From: JAHRAW01 sp965262585
GTDB taxonomy: Bacteria; Pseudomonadota; Gammaproteobacteria; Arenicellales; Poriferihabitantaceae
Direction of reading: 5' to 3'
Length of the DNA stretch: 64,000 nt
Assembly (NCBI GenBank): GCA_965262585.1
Contig: OZ253546.1
Location: 930,001 to 994,000, forward strand
The notes below the pieces were generated by a model. The model ran no database searches and was not told the origin of the DNA. It worked only from the letters and a program-made list of their open reading frames with translations. The position numbers and the translations under genes are program-made. Positions 9,013 through 17,821 of the stretch are shown here, in pieces (positions within the stretch are counted from its first letter, which is position 1; the number at the start of each line of letters is the position of its first letter).

Positions 9013-9040
9013 TTGACACGCCCGTCCGCATGCATAGAAT
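9013..9040 (+). promoter_or_regulatory. Promoter of tRNA-Gly
   Basis: Consensus -35 TTGACA (9013-9018) and -10 TAGAAT (9035-9040) with a 16-bp spacer. A C/G-rich stretch with hairpin potential (CCTCCCCCACCGGGAGG) follows before the tRNA. Confidence 0.7.
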
Positions 9041-9077
9041 TGACCTCCCCCACCGGGAGGTGGGTAATCCGAATAAT

Positions 9078-9152
9078 GCGGGAATAGCTCAGTGGTAGAG
9101 CACAACCTTGCCAAGGTTGGGGTCGCGAGTTCGAATCTCGTTTCCCGCTCCA
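9078..9152 (+). tRNA. tRNA-Gly (anticodon GCC)
   Basis: Full cloverleaf: acceptor GCGGGAA/TTCCCGC, D arm with AGCTCAGTGGTAGAGC, anticodon stem CAACC/GGTTG with loop TTGCCAA, T arm with GTTCGAATC, and an encoded CCA end. The anticodon GCC reads GGC/GGT glycine codons. Confidence 0.98.
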
Positions 9153-9180
9153 GTTTTCATTAGTCTTTTCATCACGGCAA

Positions 9181-10500
9181 TCAGCGCAATGCCTTCAGCC
9201 GCAGATTGCTGAAAATCCTTTTCGCGTGCGCCGGTGCGACTTGCGCTTGGTCGGCGTAGCGTCGCCATTCGGCGATGACGGCGGCCACTTGATCGACGAT
9301 GGCGCCGGCTTTGCCCGGCTTGATGCCGCCGTGGTGCGCCAGCGCGATCAGGTCGGCGCGCACAAAATCATCGAATTTCCCATTGACGCTCATCTGATGG
9401 CGGCTCGTCCATTGCCCGTCTGGGTTGTAGTTATAAGCGAGGTCGAACGCCGGCGACAGACGCCATTGGCCGCGCGGCTTCATTAAAAAACCGATGTTTT
9501 TCACATGGTCGTCCTGGTTGCGTGCGATGAGGTTGAAGGCGGCGCGGCGCAGTTGTTGTTCGAGGTCGGCGGCGGGAGCACGCAACTGCTTAATGGCGAG
9601 CATCGCCTGCTCGTAGGAATGCGCGCCGGCGAGGTTGAAATCGAGGTGCATGAGCGCGCAGAGGGATTGGTAGTGCAGTTTGGCGCCGTTGTCGGCGCGG
9701 TCGAAACGCTTGGTCATAAAATGCGCGCGCCCGCCTTCTTCGTGCAGGCGGCACGGCATCATCGTAATCCCGGCATCCACGGCCATCAGCGCGTAGGCGT
9801 ATTCGATGCGGCCGTATCCGAGGGATTCGGCCACCGCCTTGCCGATGCTGTCGGCGACGCCGTCGAATTTGAGCAACCAGTGGCGAAAGCCCGTGTCGGC
9901 GGGTTGCGTGCGCGTCTGTCCCGAGCGAAATTCGCCGGTGTTTTCATTCCATAGCAACACCGCTTTGGCACGCGCCCCGCCGGCGGAAGTGCCGACTCGC
10001 AGAATGTCTTCCATGGTTCCGGCGTCGTCATCGCCGCCGTGCAATCGGCCGCCGACACCGTCGTGTTTTTTGAGGATGACATTGGCCAATTCCACTAGAC
10101 GCTCGATTTCAAGCGTGTGTGCCGAAGTCGGCGCATCTTTGAGCGCCGGTTGAAATTCGAGCGCGCCGATGCCGCGAGTGCCGGTATAGCAAAGCCGTTC
10201 GACCGGATTAAAACTTGCCGATGGCCGATTTTGCCGCGCCAGCCAGGCATCGATCAGCGCATTGCCGAATCGGTCCGGGAGGCTGTCGGCAAACAGCCCC
10301 GGCAGCCCGCGAAAACTGGTGCGCGACAAATCCGAAAATGTGTACGGCCGACGGCGCAGCGGCATATTCAGAGGCGCGACTTCGACGCCGCCACCGGCAA
10401 AGCCCGGCGCGTATTGGAATACACCGACTTCACGCTCCGGTTGCCACGACACGGCGCCGATTTCTTCCCCCCAGAGATGCACACCGGCGGTGGTCATCAA
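9181..10500 (-). CDS. hipA: HipA-family serine/threonine kinase toxin
   Basis: 439 residues. Shows the HipA N-terminal domain (FADSLPDRFGN), the Gly-rich phosphate loop GTSAGGARAK (residues about 170-179), the catalytic loop RNQDDHVKN (about 327-335) and the metal-binding SPAFDLAYN segment (about 349-357). HipA kinases phosphorylate glutamyl-tRNA synthetase or related targets and cause growth arrest. The gene overlaps the stop of the upstream hipB-like antitoxin gene by four bases, the standard hipBA order. All catalytic motifs are intact. It sits just after tRNA-Gly, a frequent insertion site for mobile DNA, but I see no integrase or attachment repeat. Confidence 0.9.
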   Translation of the reverse strand: MMTTAGVHLWGEEIGAVSWQPEREVGVFQYAPGFAGGGVEVAPLNMPLRRRPYTFSDLSRTSFRGLPGLFADSLPDRFGNALIDAWLARQNRPSASFNPVERLCYTGTRGIGALEFQPALKDAPTSAHTLEIERLVELANVILKKHDGVGGRLHGGDDDAGTMEDILRVGTSAGGARAKAVLLWNENTGEFRSGQTRTQPADTGFRHWLLKFDGVADSIGKAVAESLGYGRIEYAYALMAVDAGITMMPCRLHEEGGRAHFMTKRFDRADNGAKLHYQSLCALMHLDFNLAGAHSYEQAMLAIKQLRAPAADLEQQLRRAAFNLIARNQDDHVKNIGFLMKPRGQWRLSPAFDLAYNYNPDGQWTSRHQMSVNGKFDDFVRADLIALAHHGGIKPGKAGAIVDQVAAVIAEWRRYADQAQVAPAHAKRIFSNLRLKALR

Positions 10501-10952
10501 GTTTTTTCCGCAGGGTTATTTTTTATGCCGTGTTGTTCGCCGTCTTGATTTTCCCACGGCCATTTTTTACCGTCCCATTCGCGCACCTCTTGCTGTTCCC
10601 CGGTCCAGTGGCGTATCGCGAATGGCAGTTCGGCGGTGCTATGGCGCGCGCGCTGTCGGCGTTTGCCGCCGTGTTGCGCGAGTTGCAGCAGGGGGCTGTC
10701 GTCGGGGTCGGGAAGAAGGGCTTGTAGTTGGCCGCCCAGGTCGAGAGCCTGAATGATGCGGATAAAAGAATCCAAGGAAACTCCCTTGCCGCTTTGCGCC
10801 AATCGCTTGACGGTACTGCGCGACACCCCGGCCGCCCGTGCGAGGTCGTCCTGCGTAATGTTGCGGCTGAGCCGAATCGCTTCGAGCCGCTTACCGAGGG
10901 CGTTTTCCACGGCTTCGCTGGTGACCAGAGAGAAATCTATTTTATAGTTCAT
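10497..10952 (-). CDS. hipB: HipB-like antitoxin, XRE-type repressor
   Basis: 151 residues with an N-terminal helix-turn-helix of the Cro/CI type (QDDLARAAGVSRSTVKRLAQ) and a long Arg/Gln-rich C-terminal tail, longer than E. coli HipB (88 residues). It overlaps hipA by four bases. The partner antitoxin normally binds both the kinase and operators upstream of its own gene; a suitable palindrome lies 16-38 bases upstream. The N terminus before the HTH (MNYKIDFSLVTSEAVENALG) is also longer than in E. coli HipB. Confidence 0.82.
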   Translation of the reverse strand: MNYKIDFSLVTSEAVENALGKRLEAIRLSRNITQDDLARAAGVSRSTVKRLAQSGKGVSLDSFIRIIQALDLGGQLQALLPDPDDSPLLQLAQHGGKRRQRARHSTAELPFAIRHWTGEQQEVREWDGKKWPWENQDGEQHGIKNNPAEKT

Positions 10953-10967
10953 ATCTAATCCTGTAAT

Positions 10968-10990
10968 ACCTAAAAATGATATATTTAGGT
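10968..10990. promoter_or_regulatory. Probable HipB operator (palindrome)
   Basis: Perfect inverted repeat ACCTAAA-N9-TTTAGGT just upstream of the hipB-like start, inside an AT-rich intergenic stretch (10953-11192) that must hold the hipBA promoter. HipB-type repressors bind such spaced palindromes. The rest of the 240-bp gap shows no further gene. Confidence 0.55.
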
Positions 10991-11192
10991 TATATACCAG
11001 CCATTACCTATAGTAAAGTAAAAAATCACATAAATAATGCGTAATAATTAGACCATAAAGCAGAAAAAAACCAAATAATAGTGTATTTATAATCTTTTAT
11101 TCAGCACCCAACATCCTGCCCGATGCGGGCGCAGAAACTCACAACGCTCGTATAAAACGCCCCCGGATCAGGTCGGAATTATCAGGCCGGAA

Positions 11193-12689
11193 TTATTCGG
11201 CTTCGAGCCAGCGGTTGACTTCGTTGCGCGTCGAGAATACTGGGGTGCTGTCGAATTGGAAGGTGTTGTGAGAGTATTCGTCGCAGGAGTCGGGTTGGTG
11301 GTACTGCGTCAGGTAGTAGTCTTTGTTGTCGGAGATTTGCCGCAGCGCGCTGGCCAGGGCGTCGACGTCTTTTTGATCGTTGTACAGGCCGAAACTGGCG
11401 CGCACCATGCCACGGTGCAATTCCGCCAGCGCTTCGATTTCTTCGTTGCTGAGGTCGTCCATATGTTCGCCGAGGTCGTCGGCGATCATTTCGCGTACAT
11501 AAGGGTGCGCGCAGAAGCAGGCGTTGCGCACGGCGATGTTGAAGTAGTCGTTGAGAATCGCGGCGGTCAGCGAGTGGTGCATGCCGCGAATGTTGATGGA
11601 GATGGCACCGGCGCGCTGGCATTTGCCGGTATCGGTCTCGCCGTACACCACCACGTCCTTGATTTTCACCAGTTGCGAGACGGTGTTGTTGATCAGCCGA
11701 GTCTCTTCTTCGTCGATGTGCGCCATGCCGATTTTTTTCAGGGCGTACAGTACCGAGGCCAGGGCGATGGCGCCGACTATGTTGGGCGTGCCGGCTTCTT
11801 CGCGGTCGGGAAATTTGTCCGTTGACAGGTAGCGGTCGAGGTACACATCATCCACCATGCCGCCGCCCACTTCGTCGGGCTCGACCCCGGAAAATAAATC
11901 CCGGCGGGCGACCACCGCCCCCGGCGCCCCCGGCACATAAATCTTGTGCCCCGACAGGCATATGATGTCCAAGTCCCGCGCCGGGTTTTCATGGCCGCTC
12001 ATCTGGATGGGCATGTGGGCTCCCATCTGCGCGGCGTCCACCATGATCAGGGCGCCGTGGCGGTGCGCGAGTTCGGCGATGTCGTGAATGGGATTTACGA
12101 TGCCGGTGACATTAGAGACGCCAGTCACCGAAACATAATTCACGCGCCCGCCGTATTCCTCAAGGGCTTGTTCGATGCGCGCAACGTCGGCGCAGCCGTA
12201 GCCGCTTTCGGTGACCTTGACCGGCATATGAACCACCTTGTTGAAATTCTTTCGGTGAGGCAGGTCGTTGGAATGGTGCTCCATGATGGTGGTGATGACC
12301 ACGTCTCGTTCCGGCCATTTGCGCGACAGGGTGCGGGCCACGCGGTTGATGCCGCCGGTGGCACCGCTGCCGACGAAAAAACAACCGTGGGTTTTCGGGT
12401 CGGCGTCGACGAATTCCACCACCATGTCGTGGGCCCATTCAAATTCCCTGGAGGAGAGTTTGGCGTTGAAGTGGGCGTTGCTGTGGGTGTTGGCATAATG
12501 GGGTAGGTACTTGTCCATGATGTCACGGACGATTCCAAGTTGCAGGGTGCTGGCGGTGCTGTCGAGGTAGATGCGCCGGGTTTTTTCGCCGGTGGCCAGT
12601 TGGTACTGCACGTCGAGGCCGATGGTGCTGGCGCACAGTTTCTCCAGCATTTTTTGCCGGTCCGGGGAACAAGTTTCTGTATTGGGCAT
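11193..12689 (-). CDS. Class V aminotransferase / cysteine desulfurase-like PLP enzyme
   Basis: About 498 residues, longer than NifS/IscS (about 400). The PLP fold is clear: HSNDLPHR near the cofactor, VDAAQMGAHMPI with the PLP-binding Asp, and the Schiff-base lysine in SGHKIYVPGAPG. A Cys-containing segment (AVRNACFCAHPYV) occurs late in the protein, as in cysteine-desulfurase-like proteins. The ATG at 12689 is chosen because GAGAG precedes it; the frame is open a further 24 codons upstream. The substrate cannot be told from the sequence: sulfur mobilisation or an amino-acid lyase are both possible. It is divergent from sthA. Confidence 0.72.
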   Translation of the reverse strand: MPNTETCSPDRQKMLEKLCASTIGLDVQYQLATGEKTRRIYLDSTASTLQLGIVRDIMDKYLPHYANTHSNAHFNAKLSSREFEWAHDMVVEFVDADPKTHGCFFVGSGATGGINRVARTLSRKWPERDVVITTIMEHHSNDLPHRKNFNKVVHMPVKVTESGYGCADVARIEQALEEYGGRVNYVSVTGVSNVTGIVNPIHDIAELAHRHGALIMVDAAQMGAHMPIQMSGHENPARDLDIICLSGHKIYVPGAPGAVVARRDLFSGVEPDEVGGGMVDDVYLDRYLSTDKFPDREEAGTPNIVGAIALASVLYALKKIGMAHIDEEETRLINNTVSQLVKIKDVVVYGETDTGKCQRAGAISINIRGMHHSLTAAILNDYFNIAVRNACFCAHPYVREMIADDLGEHMDDLSNEEIEALAELHRGMVRASFGLYNDQKDVDALASALRQISDNKDYYLTQYHQPDSCDEYSHNTFQFDSTPVFSTRNEVNRWLEAE

Positions 12690-13023
12690 GGCGTTCGGGC
12701 TCTCAAAGTGGTTTATTTCACATAACAGGCTATATGTAGCATTAACATCTATAAAAAACAAAGCATATAGAACATAACAATCGCTTAACTCGGTATAGAT
12801 GGGTAATTATTTCACAAATCACCGAATAGTTAAACCCCTTATTAAGGACAAGTCGCAACAAAAAAAACACCGGACACCCTCGCATTGCGCGTCATGCACA
12901 ACGCATCCGCTATCGGGCAAAATCGAATACAATGCGACACCACCTCGCAAACGGGTTTTTCCGCAACGGTACCCGTTTGGCAACCCGAATTCTAATCCCA
13001 AGCGGTCGGCTCCGGAAAAATTC
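12690..13023. other. Divergent intergenic region between the PLP enzyme and sthA
   Basis: 334 bp without a convincing gene. The left 150 bp are AT-rich (runs such as ATTAACATCTATAAAAAACA) and probably hold both promoters. The sthA frame is open through the right part, but no ribosome site or conserved start supports an extension. I see no clear operator palindrome. Confidence 0.6.
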
Positions 13024-14421
13024 ATGCAGAAATACGACATCATCGTCATCGGTAGCGGCCCTGCGGGCAAAACCGCCGCCATTCAGGCGGCAAAACTGGG
13101 GCGCAAGGTCGTGGTCATTGACGGCATGTCCGAGGTCGGCGGAGTGTGCGTGCATACCGGCACCATCCCCAGCAAGACCATGCGCGAGACCGTGCTCAAC
13201 CTCTCCGGCTGGCGTGAACGCGGGTTCTACGGTCGCTCCTACCGGGTCAAGCAGGACATCACCGCCGCGGACTTGATGCAGCGTCTCAACATGACCTTGA
13301 AGCGGGAGGTGGACATTCTTGAGGATCAATTAGTCCGCAACGGCGTCGAAATCATCTGCGGCCACGGCCGTTTCGTCAACGACAAGGCCGTCGAAGTGGA
13401 CACCATGGGCGGCGACGTCATCACCGTAACCGCCGATAGTTTTATCATCACCGTCGGCACCCGCACCTACCGCCCCGATTATGTGCCATTCAACGGCACC
13501 ACCGTCATCGACAGCGACGAGGTGACCCGAATGGACAAATTGCCACGCTCGCTGACGGTCATCGGCGCCGGCGTGGTCGGGGTCGAGTACGCCACCATAT
13601 TCAAAGCCTTGGATATCAACGTTACGCTCATCGAGCCGCGCGCCACCATGCTGGATTTCATCGACAAGGAAATCCTCATGCACTTCCGCCACGACATCGT
13701 CGACGCCGGCCTGCGCCTGCAGTTCGGGCAGAAGGTCGACAAGATTGAAATCCGAAAAAGTGGCGCGTGCGTGGTGCGCTTGGAAAGTGGCCGCGCCTTC
13801 CCATCCGAGATGGTGCTGTTCGCCGCCGGCCGGGTCGGCGCCACCGACACCCTCGGTCTCGAGCAATGCGGGCTCGAGGTCGATCATCGCGGCCGCCTGT
13901 CGGTCAATGAAAATTTCCAGACCGCGGTGCCTCATATCTATGCCGCCGGCGACGTCATCGGCTTTCCGAGTCTGGCGTCGACCTCCCTCGAACAAGGCCG
14001 CATTGCGGTGTTGCATGCGCTCGGCCAACCGGTGCACAAGTCCTCGAAATTCTTCCCTTATGGCATTTACGCGGTGCCGGAAATGTCCACCGTGGGGATG
14101 TCCGAAGAGGAAGTGATCGAGCGCAAGATTCCCTATGAAGTTGGCCTCACGCCGCTGCGCGAGACCTCTCGCGGCAAGGTTATGGGGCTCGATTCGGGCA
14201 TGATAAAAACCATCTTTTCCACCAAGACGCGACGCTTGCTCGGCGTCCACATCGTCGGCGAAGGCGCCACCGAACTCATTCACATCGGTCAGGCGGTGCT
14301 AACCCTCAAGGGCACGCTGGATTATTTCCTCGAAAATGCGTTCAACTATCCGACCCTGGCCGAAGCCTACAAGGTCGCCGCATTGTATGCCCACAACCGC
14401 ATCGTGGCACTCGAAAGTTGA
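13024..14421 (+). CDS. sthA: Soluble (Si-specific) pyridine nucleotide transhydrogenase
   Basis: 465 residues, virtually the length of E. coli SthA (466). N-terminal FAD-binding GSGPAG, a single-cysteine GGVCVHTGTIPSK active-site region (not the CxxxxC disulfide of lipoamide dehydrogenases, as expected for SthA), a second Rossmann motif VIGAGVVGVEYA for NAD(P), GDVIGFPSLA for FAD, and the C-terminal dimer domain. It balances NADPH and NADH in the cytoplasm. The ATG at 13024 gives the family start MQKYDIIVIGSGPAG. A small HlyU-like gene follows after 31 bases. Confidence 0.93.
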   Translation: MQKYDIIVIGSGPAGKTAAIQAAKLGRKVVVIDGMSEVGGVCVHTGTIPSKTMRETVLNLSGWRERGFYGRSYRVKQDITAADLMQRLNMTLKREVDILEDQLVRNGVEIICGHGRFVNDKAVEVDTMGGDVITVTADSFIITVGTRTYRPDYVPFNGTTVIDSDEVTRMDKLPRSLTVIGAGVVGVEYATIFKALDINVTLIEPRATMLDFIDKEILMHFRHDIVDAGLRLQFGQKVDKIEIRKSGACVVRLESGRAFPSEMVLFAAGRVGATDTLGLEQCGLEVDHRGRLSVNENFQTAVPHIYAAGDVIGFPSLASTSLEQGRIAVLHALGQPVHKSSKFFPYGIYAVPEMSTVGMSEEEVIERKIPYEVGLTPLRETSRGKVMGLDSGMIKTIFSTKTRRLLGVHIVGEGATELIHIGQAVLTLKGTLDYFLENAFNYPTLAEAYKVAALYAHNRIVALES

Positions 14422-14452
14422 GCGAAGCCAACCGACCATTTTGGAGTTCGAC

Positions 14453-14731
14453 ATGATCAAGTTTTTGAAAGGGCTGTTGCAAAGCGGCCCGGCATCCGCA
14501 AAAGAGGAACCGGCGGTGGAATACAACGAATTCAGCATCATCCCCGGCCCGCGCAAGGTCACCGGCGGCTGGTCCACCGAAGCCCTCATCCGCAAAGACA
14601 TCGACGCTGAAACCAAGCAACACGCCTTCATCCGCGCCGACTCATCCCCCACCAAAGAGGCGGCCATCGCCCTGATCATCAGCAAAGCCAAAACCCTGAT
14701 TGATCAGCGCGGGGATAAGATTTTTTCGTGA
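14453..14731 (+). CDS. HlyU-domain protein
   Basis: 92 residues. The core (EYNEFSIIPGPRKV, HAFIRADSSPTKEAA, IISKAKTLIDQRGDKIF) matches the HlyU family, named for a Vibrio regulator of haemolysin but widespread in proteobacteria, often with unknown role. A GGAG sits seven bases before the ATG. Closeness to sthA suggests co-transcription. Any regulatory function here is an inference from the family name only. Confidence 0.75.
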   Translation: MIKFLKGLLQSGPASAKEEPAVEYNEFSIIPGPRKVTGGWSTEALIRKDIDAETKQHAFIRADSSPTKEAAIALIISKAKTLIDQRGDKIFS

Positions 14732-14746
14732 GTTCGGTGGCGTGAT

Positions 14747-15724
14747 TCAGGGAAGCAACACCGTTGAACCGGTGGTGCGGCGGTTTTCCAGATCGCGGTG
14801 GGCGGTGACTACTTCCGCCAGTGGGTAGGTTTGGTTGATGCTTATGTTGATTGCGCCGGAGAGTACCGAGGCGAATACTTCGTTGGCGCGATAGATTAAC
14901 TCGTCTCGGTCGGCGGTGTAATAGAGCAGCGTTGGGCGGGTCAGGTAGAGCGCGCCTTTGGTGCTCAAAAGGCCGATATCGAAAGGCTCGACCGTGCCCG
15001 AGGACTGGCCGAACGACACCATCGTCCCGCGGGGTTTCAAACAATCCAGGGAGTCCATGAAGGTGGTCTGTCCGACCGAGTCGTATACCACCGCAACGCC
15101 TTCCCCGCCGGTAATCTCTCGAACCCGCTCAGGGAAATTTTCGCGGCTGTAGTCGATGGTGTGTTGACAGCCGTTGGCGCGCGCCAACTTGGCTTTTTCT
15201 TCGGAGCCGACGGTGCCGATGACAGTGACGCCGAGGTGTTTGGCCCACTGGCAGGCGATTAGCCCGACCCCGCCGGCGGCGGCGTGAAACAAAATGGTGT
15301 CGCCGGCTTTGACGCGGTGGGCGGAGCGCAACAGGTAATGCGCGGTCATGCCTTTTAACATGAGGGCGGCGGCGGTCTGGTCGTCGATGCCATCGGGGAT
15401 TTTGACCGCCCGCGCCGCCGGAAAATTGCGCGCCTCGCAATAAGCACCGAGGGGCGCCGAGGCGTAGGCGACGCGGTCGCCAACGCTGAAATCGGCGACC
15501 GCAGAACCGACTTTTTCGACCACGCCCGCGGCCTCGAGGCCCGGTGTGAACGGCAGTTGCGGCGCTATGTAGACGCCGGTGCGGAAATACACGTCGATAA
15601 AATTGAGGCCGATGGCGGTGTGGCGAATTTGGATTTCATCCGCGCCGGGGTCGGCGAGCGCAGCGTTTTCCCACTTCATTTCTCCGGCATCGCCGGTGGC
15701 GTGAACCACGATTTGGTTGGTCAT
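14747..15724 (-). CDS. NADPH:quinone oxidoreductase, zinc-independent MDR family
   Basis: 325 residues, typical of QorA. GroES-like N-terminal domain (IGLNFIDVYFRTGVY, PGLEAAGVVEKVG), Rossmann motif AAAGGVGLIACQWAK, VYDSVGQTTFMDSLDCL, and the C-terminal RPTLLYYTADRDEL typical of quinone oxidoreductase. It reduces quinones or enals with NADPH. It is the last gene of the minus-strand run that begins with tctC at 24018 and may serve the same catabolic route or simply be co-transcribed. Confidence 0.88.
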   Translation of the reverse strand: MTNQIVVHATGDAGEMKWENAALADPGADEIQIRHTAIGLNFIDVYFRTGVYIAPQLPFTPGLEAAGVVEKVGSAVADFSVGDRVAYASAPLGAYCEARNFPAARAVKIPDGIDDQTAAALMLKGMTAHYLLRSAHRVKAGDTILFHAAAGGVGLIACQWAKHLGVTVIGTVGSEEKAKLARANGCQHTIDYSRENFPERVREITGGEGVAVVYDSVGQTTFMDSLDCLKPRGTMVSFGQSSGTVEPFDIGLLSTKGALYLTRPTLLYYTADRDELIYRANEVFASVLSGAINISINQTYPLAEVVTAHRDLENRRTTGSTVLLP

Positions 15725-15780
15725 TGGGTTGTGTCCCGGATTTGGAATGGTGATTGTTTCGCCGATGCCGGCGGCGGACT

Positions 15781-16833
15781 TCAGCCCGCGGCGGTCTCGA
15801 CGATGGCGACTTTTTCAGTTTCGATTTTTTGATTCAACAGGCACGCGCATGCGTGCACCGCGCGCAGCGCCGGGACATGGGTTTCGGTAACCTCGGCGAG
15901 TTCGATAACCGCGCCCAGCATGCCGTCAATTTCTAGCGGCTTGCCGGCTTCCACATCTTGCAGCATGGAGGTTTTATGCTTGCCGACCTTCTCGGCGCCG
16001 TCTATTCTTCGCTCGATGCCAACGCGAAAGGTCGCGCCCAGTTTTTCGGCGACTTCCTGGGCTTCGCGCATCATCGTCCCGGCCAGCGTGCGGCTCGGGG
16101 GAAACCGGCAGATGGCCTCCAGCGTGGCGTGGGTCAGGGCGCTGATGGGATTGAAAGTCAGATTGCCCCACAGTTTCAACCAGATTTCGGAGCGTATGTC
16201 GTCCAGGGTCGGCGACTTGAAGCCCGCTTTGGTGAACACTTCCGAGACTTTTTGCACCCGCTCGGAAATCGTGCCGTCGAGTTCGCCGATGGGGAACCGA
16301 ATGCCTTCGATATGGCGGATTACGCCGGGTTCGGCGATGGTCGCCGCGGGATAGGCGACGCAGCCAATCAGGCAATCGGGGTTGATGGCATCGGCCAGAA
16401 CGCCGCCCGGGTCGGCGGTTTCCACGGGCCGGTTGTGGTATTTCTTCGGCAATTTCTGGCTCGGTAATTTCTGGCCCGGTAATTTTTGGCCCGGAAATTT
16501 CTGAAAATACCACCAGGGGATTCCATTCTGCAGGGTGACCATGACGGTGTTTGCGCCGATGAGGTCGGGCAGTTTTTCCACGACCGAGGAAATCTGATGG
16601 GCTTTAAGCGCCAGCAGTACGATGTCCTGAATTCCCGGGTCGGAAAGGTCGTCCGTCGCCGCCAAATTGTTGGCGACGATTACTTCGCCATCCTGAATCA
16701 ATTTCAAGCCGTTTCGCCGAATGGCGGCGAGGTGCGCACCACGGGCGATCAACGAAACCTCGCATCCCGAGTGCGCCAGCCGGGCACCCATAAAACCGCC
16801 GATGGCACCGGCGCCGACCACGCAAATCTTCAT
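15781..16833 (-). CDS. Ketopantoate reductase (PanE/ApbA) family dehydrogenase
   Basis: About 350 residues. N-terminal Rossmann motif GAGAIGGFMGARL, TLQNGIPWW and the C-terminal helical domain with KLWGNLTFNPISALTHAT are those of 2-dehydropantoate 2-reductases. It is longer than the family norm (about 300) partly because of a Lys/Pro/Gln-rich insertion built of a repeated QKLP unit (about residues 110-130), encoded by a 15-bp tandem repeat. Within a catabolic operon it more probably acts on a 2-keto or 2-hydroxy acid than in CoA synthesis. The ATG at 16833 has AGGGGA upstream; the frame is open for 13 more codons. Confidence 0.8.
   Translation of the reverse strand: MKICVVGAGAIGGFMGARLAHSGCEVSLIARGAHLAAIRRNGLKLIQDGEVIVANNLAATDDLSDPGIQDIVLLALKAHQISSVVEKLPDLIGANTVMVTLQNGIPWWYFQKFPGQKLPGQKLPSQKLPKKYHNRPVETADPGGVLADAINPDCLIGCVAYPAATIAEPGVIRHIEGIRFPIGELDGTISERVQKVSEVFTKAGFKSPTLDDIRSEIWLKLWGNLTFNPISALTHATLEAICRFPPSRTLAGTMMREAQEVAEKLGATFRVGIERRIDGAEKVGKHKTSMLQDVEAGKPLEIDGMLGAVIELAEVTETHVPALRAVHACACLLNQKIETEKVAIVETAAG
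16447..16506. repeat. In-frame 15-bp tandem repeat, four units
   Basis: Four 15-bp units (CGGYAATTTCTGGCY type, the last one diverged) lie head to tail inside the PanE-like gene. Read on the coding strand they give repeated QKLPG/QKLPS. Because the unit is a multiple of three, copy-number changes keep the frame. Confidence 0.9.
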
Positions 16834-16887
16834 TCGGTAATCCCCTGAAAGTGGAAGCCGCAACCGAAGCAAGTTAGCCGAGGCAAG

Positions 16888-17796
16888 TTAGCCAAGTATG
16901 GCACCCGGCGAAAGCCCGCTGTGTGCGGCGTATTCGACTGCCGGGATTTTCCCGAGGTCGGCACGAACGCGCATGATGCGAATCGCGCCGTCCGCCGCCG
17001 CCACACAAAATCCGGCGGCGTCAACGCAAAGCACCTCGCCCGCCGGCCCTTTGAGGTCGACCGGTTTGCTGTCGTAAATTTTGAGTTCAGTTGCGCCGTG
17101 GTGCGTCCATGCTCCGGGTTGCGGATTGGCGGCGCGAATGAGGTTGTACACCTCGCGCACCGGTCGCTTCCAATCCAGTTGAGTTTGCGCCTTACCGAAC
17201 CACGACTCATAGGAACCGTTGGCAAGGTTCTGGGGGATTTTTTCCGCACGGCCTTGTTTCACCCGATCCAGCGATTCGAGCATGGCATCAACGCCCATCG
17301 GAAAAAGTTTTTGGAAATATACATCCCCCAGGGTTTCATCGGGCCCGATATCGCAGGTTTTTTGCAGCAAAACCGCGCCTTCATCGAGGCCGTCATTGGG
17401 CCAGAAAATCGTCAGACCGGTTTGCGTTGCACCCTGGGCGATGGGCCAGTTGATTGAAGATGGACCACGGTGCATGGGCAGCAGGGACGGGTGGTATTGA
17501 AAGGTGCCGTGTTTGGGCGCATTCAGCACCGCTTCGGGAACGAACAACAATACATACGCCATCATGCACAAGTCGGCATCAAAGGATTGCATCACTTCAA
17601 GGGACTCGGCGGTTTTCCATGAGGCCGGTTGATGAATCGGCAGGCCATTCGCAAGTGCCAATTCTTTCAGCGGGTCGGGGGGGCGGCCTTCCCGGTCGGG
17701 GGCGGTGCATACCGCGACTATATTTTCTTTGCGCGCCAGCAGTTTTTCCAACACCGCGCTTCCAAATGCTTGCTGTCCGTGAATGACGATTCGCAT
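16888..17796 (-). CDS. Formyltransferase, 10-formyl-THF dehydrogenase/hydrolase N-domain type
   Basis: 302 residues. Closer in motif pattern to the folate hydrolase domain of 10-formyltetrahydrofolate dehydrogenase than to Met-tRNA formyltransferase. YHPSLLPMHRG carries the catalytic His (102), NDGLDEGAVLLQ the catalytic Asp (138) 36 residues later, the same spacing as in that domain, and PQPGAWT occurs in the C-terminal part. The Fmt Asn before the His is replaced (FQYH). Start at 17796, with GGAG about nine bases upstream. In this operon, beside a formyl-CoA-type CoA-transferase and a TPP lyase, it may pass a formyl group between CoA-derived product and tetrahydrofolate; that is inference. 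Automated annotation may call it fmt. Confidence 0.75.
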   Translation of the reverse strand: MRIVIHGQQAFGSAVLEKLLARKENIVAVCTAPDREGRPPDPLKELALANGLPIHQPASWKTAESLEVMQSFDADLCMMAYVLLFVPEAVLNAPKHGTFQYHPSLLPMHRGPSSINWPIAQGATQTGLTIFWPNDGLDEGAVLLQKTCDIGPDETLGDVYFQKLFPMGVDAMLESLDRVKQGRAEKIPQNLANGSYESWFGKAQTQLDWKRPVREVYNLIRAANPQPGAWTHHGATELKIYDSKPVDLKGPAGEVLCVDAAGFCVAAADGAIRIMRVRADLGKIPAVEYAAHSGLSPGAILG

Positions 17797-17821
17797 GGTT
17801 TGATTCTCCGGCAAAAAAAAT

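Noticed and set aside
12799..13023. N-terminal extension of SthA
   Set aside because: Low-complexity translated leader without ribosome site; the family start MQKYDIIVIGSG is at 13024.
13330..14283. 317-codon minus-strand frame opposite sthA
   Set aside because: Antisense shadow of a clear SthA gene.
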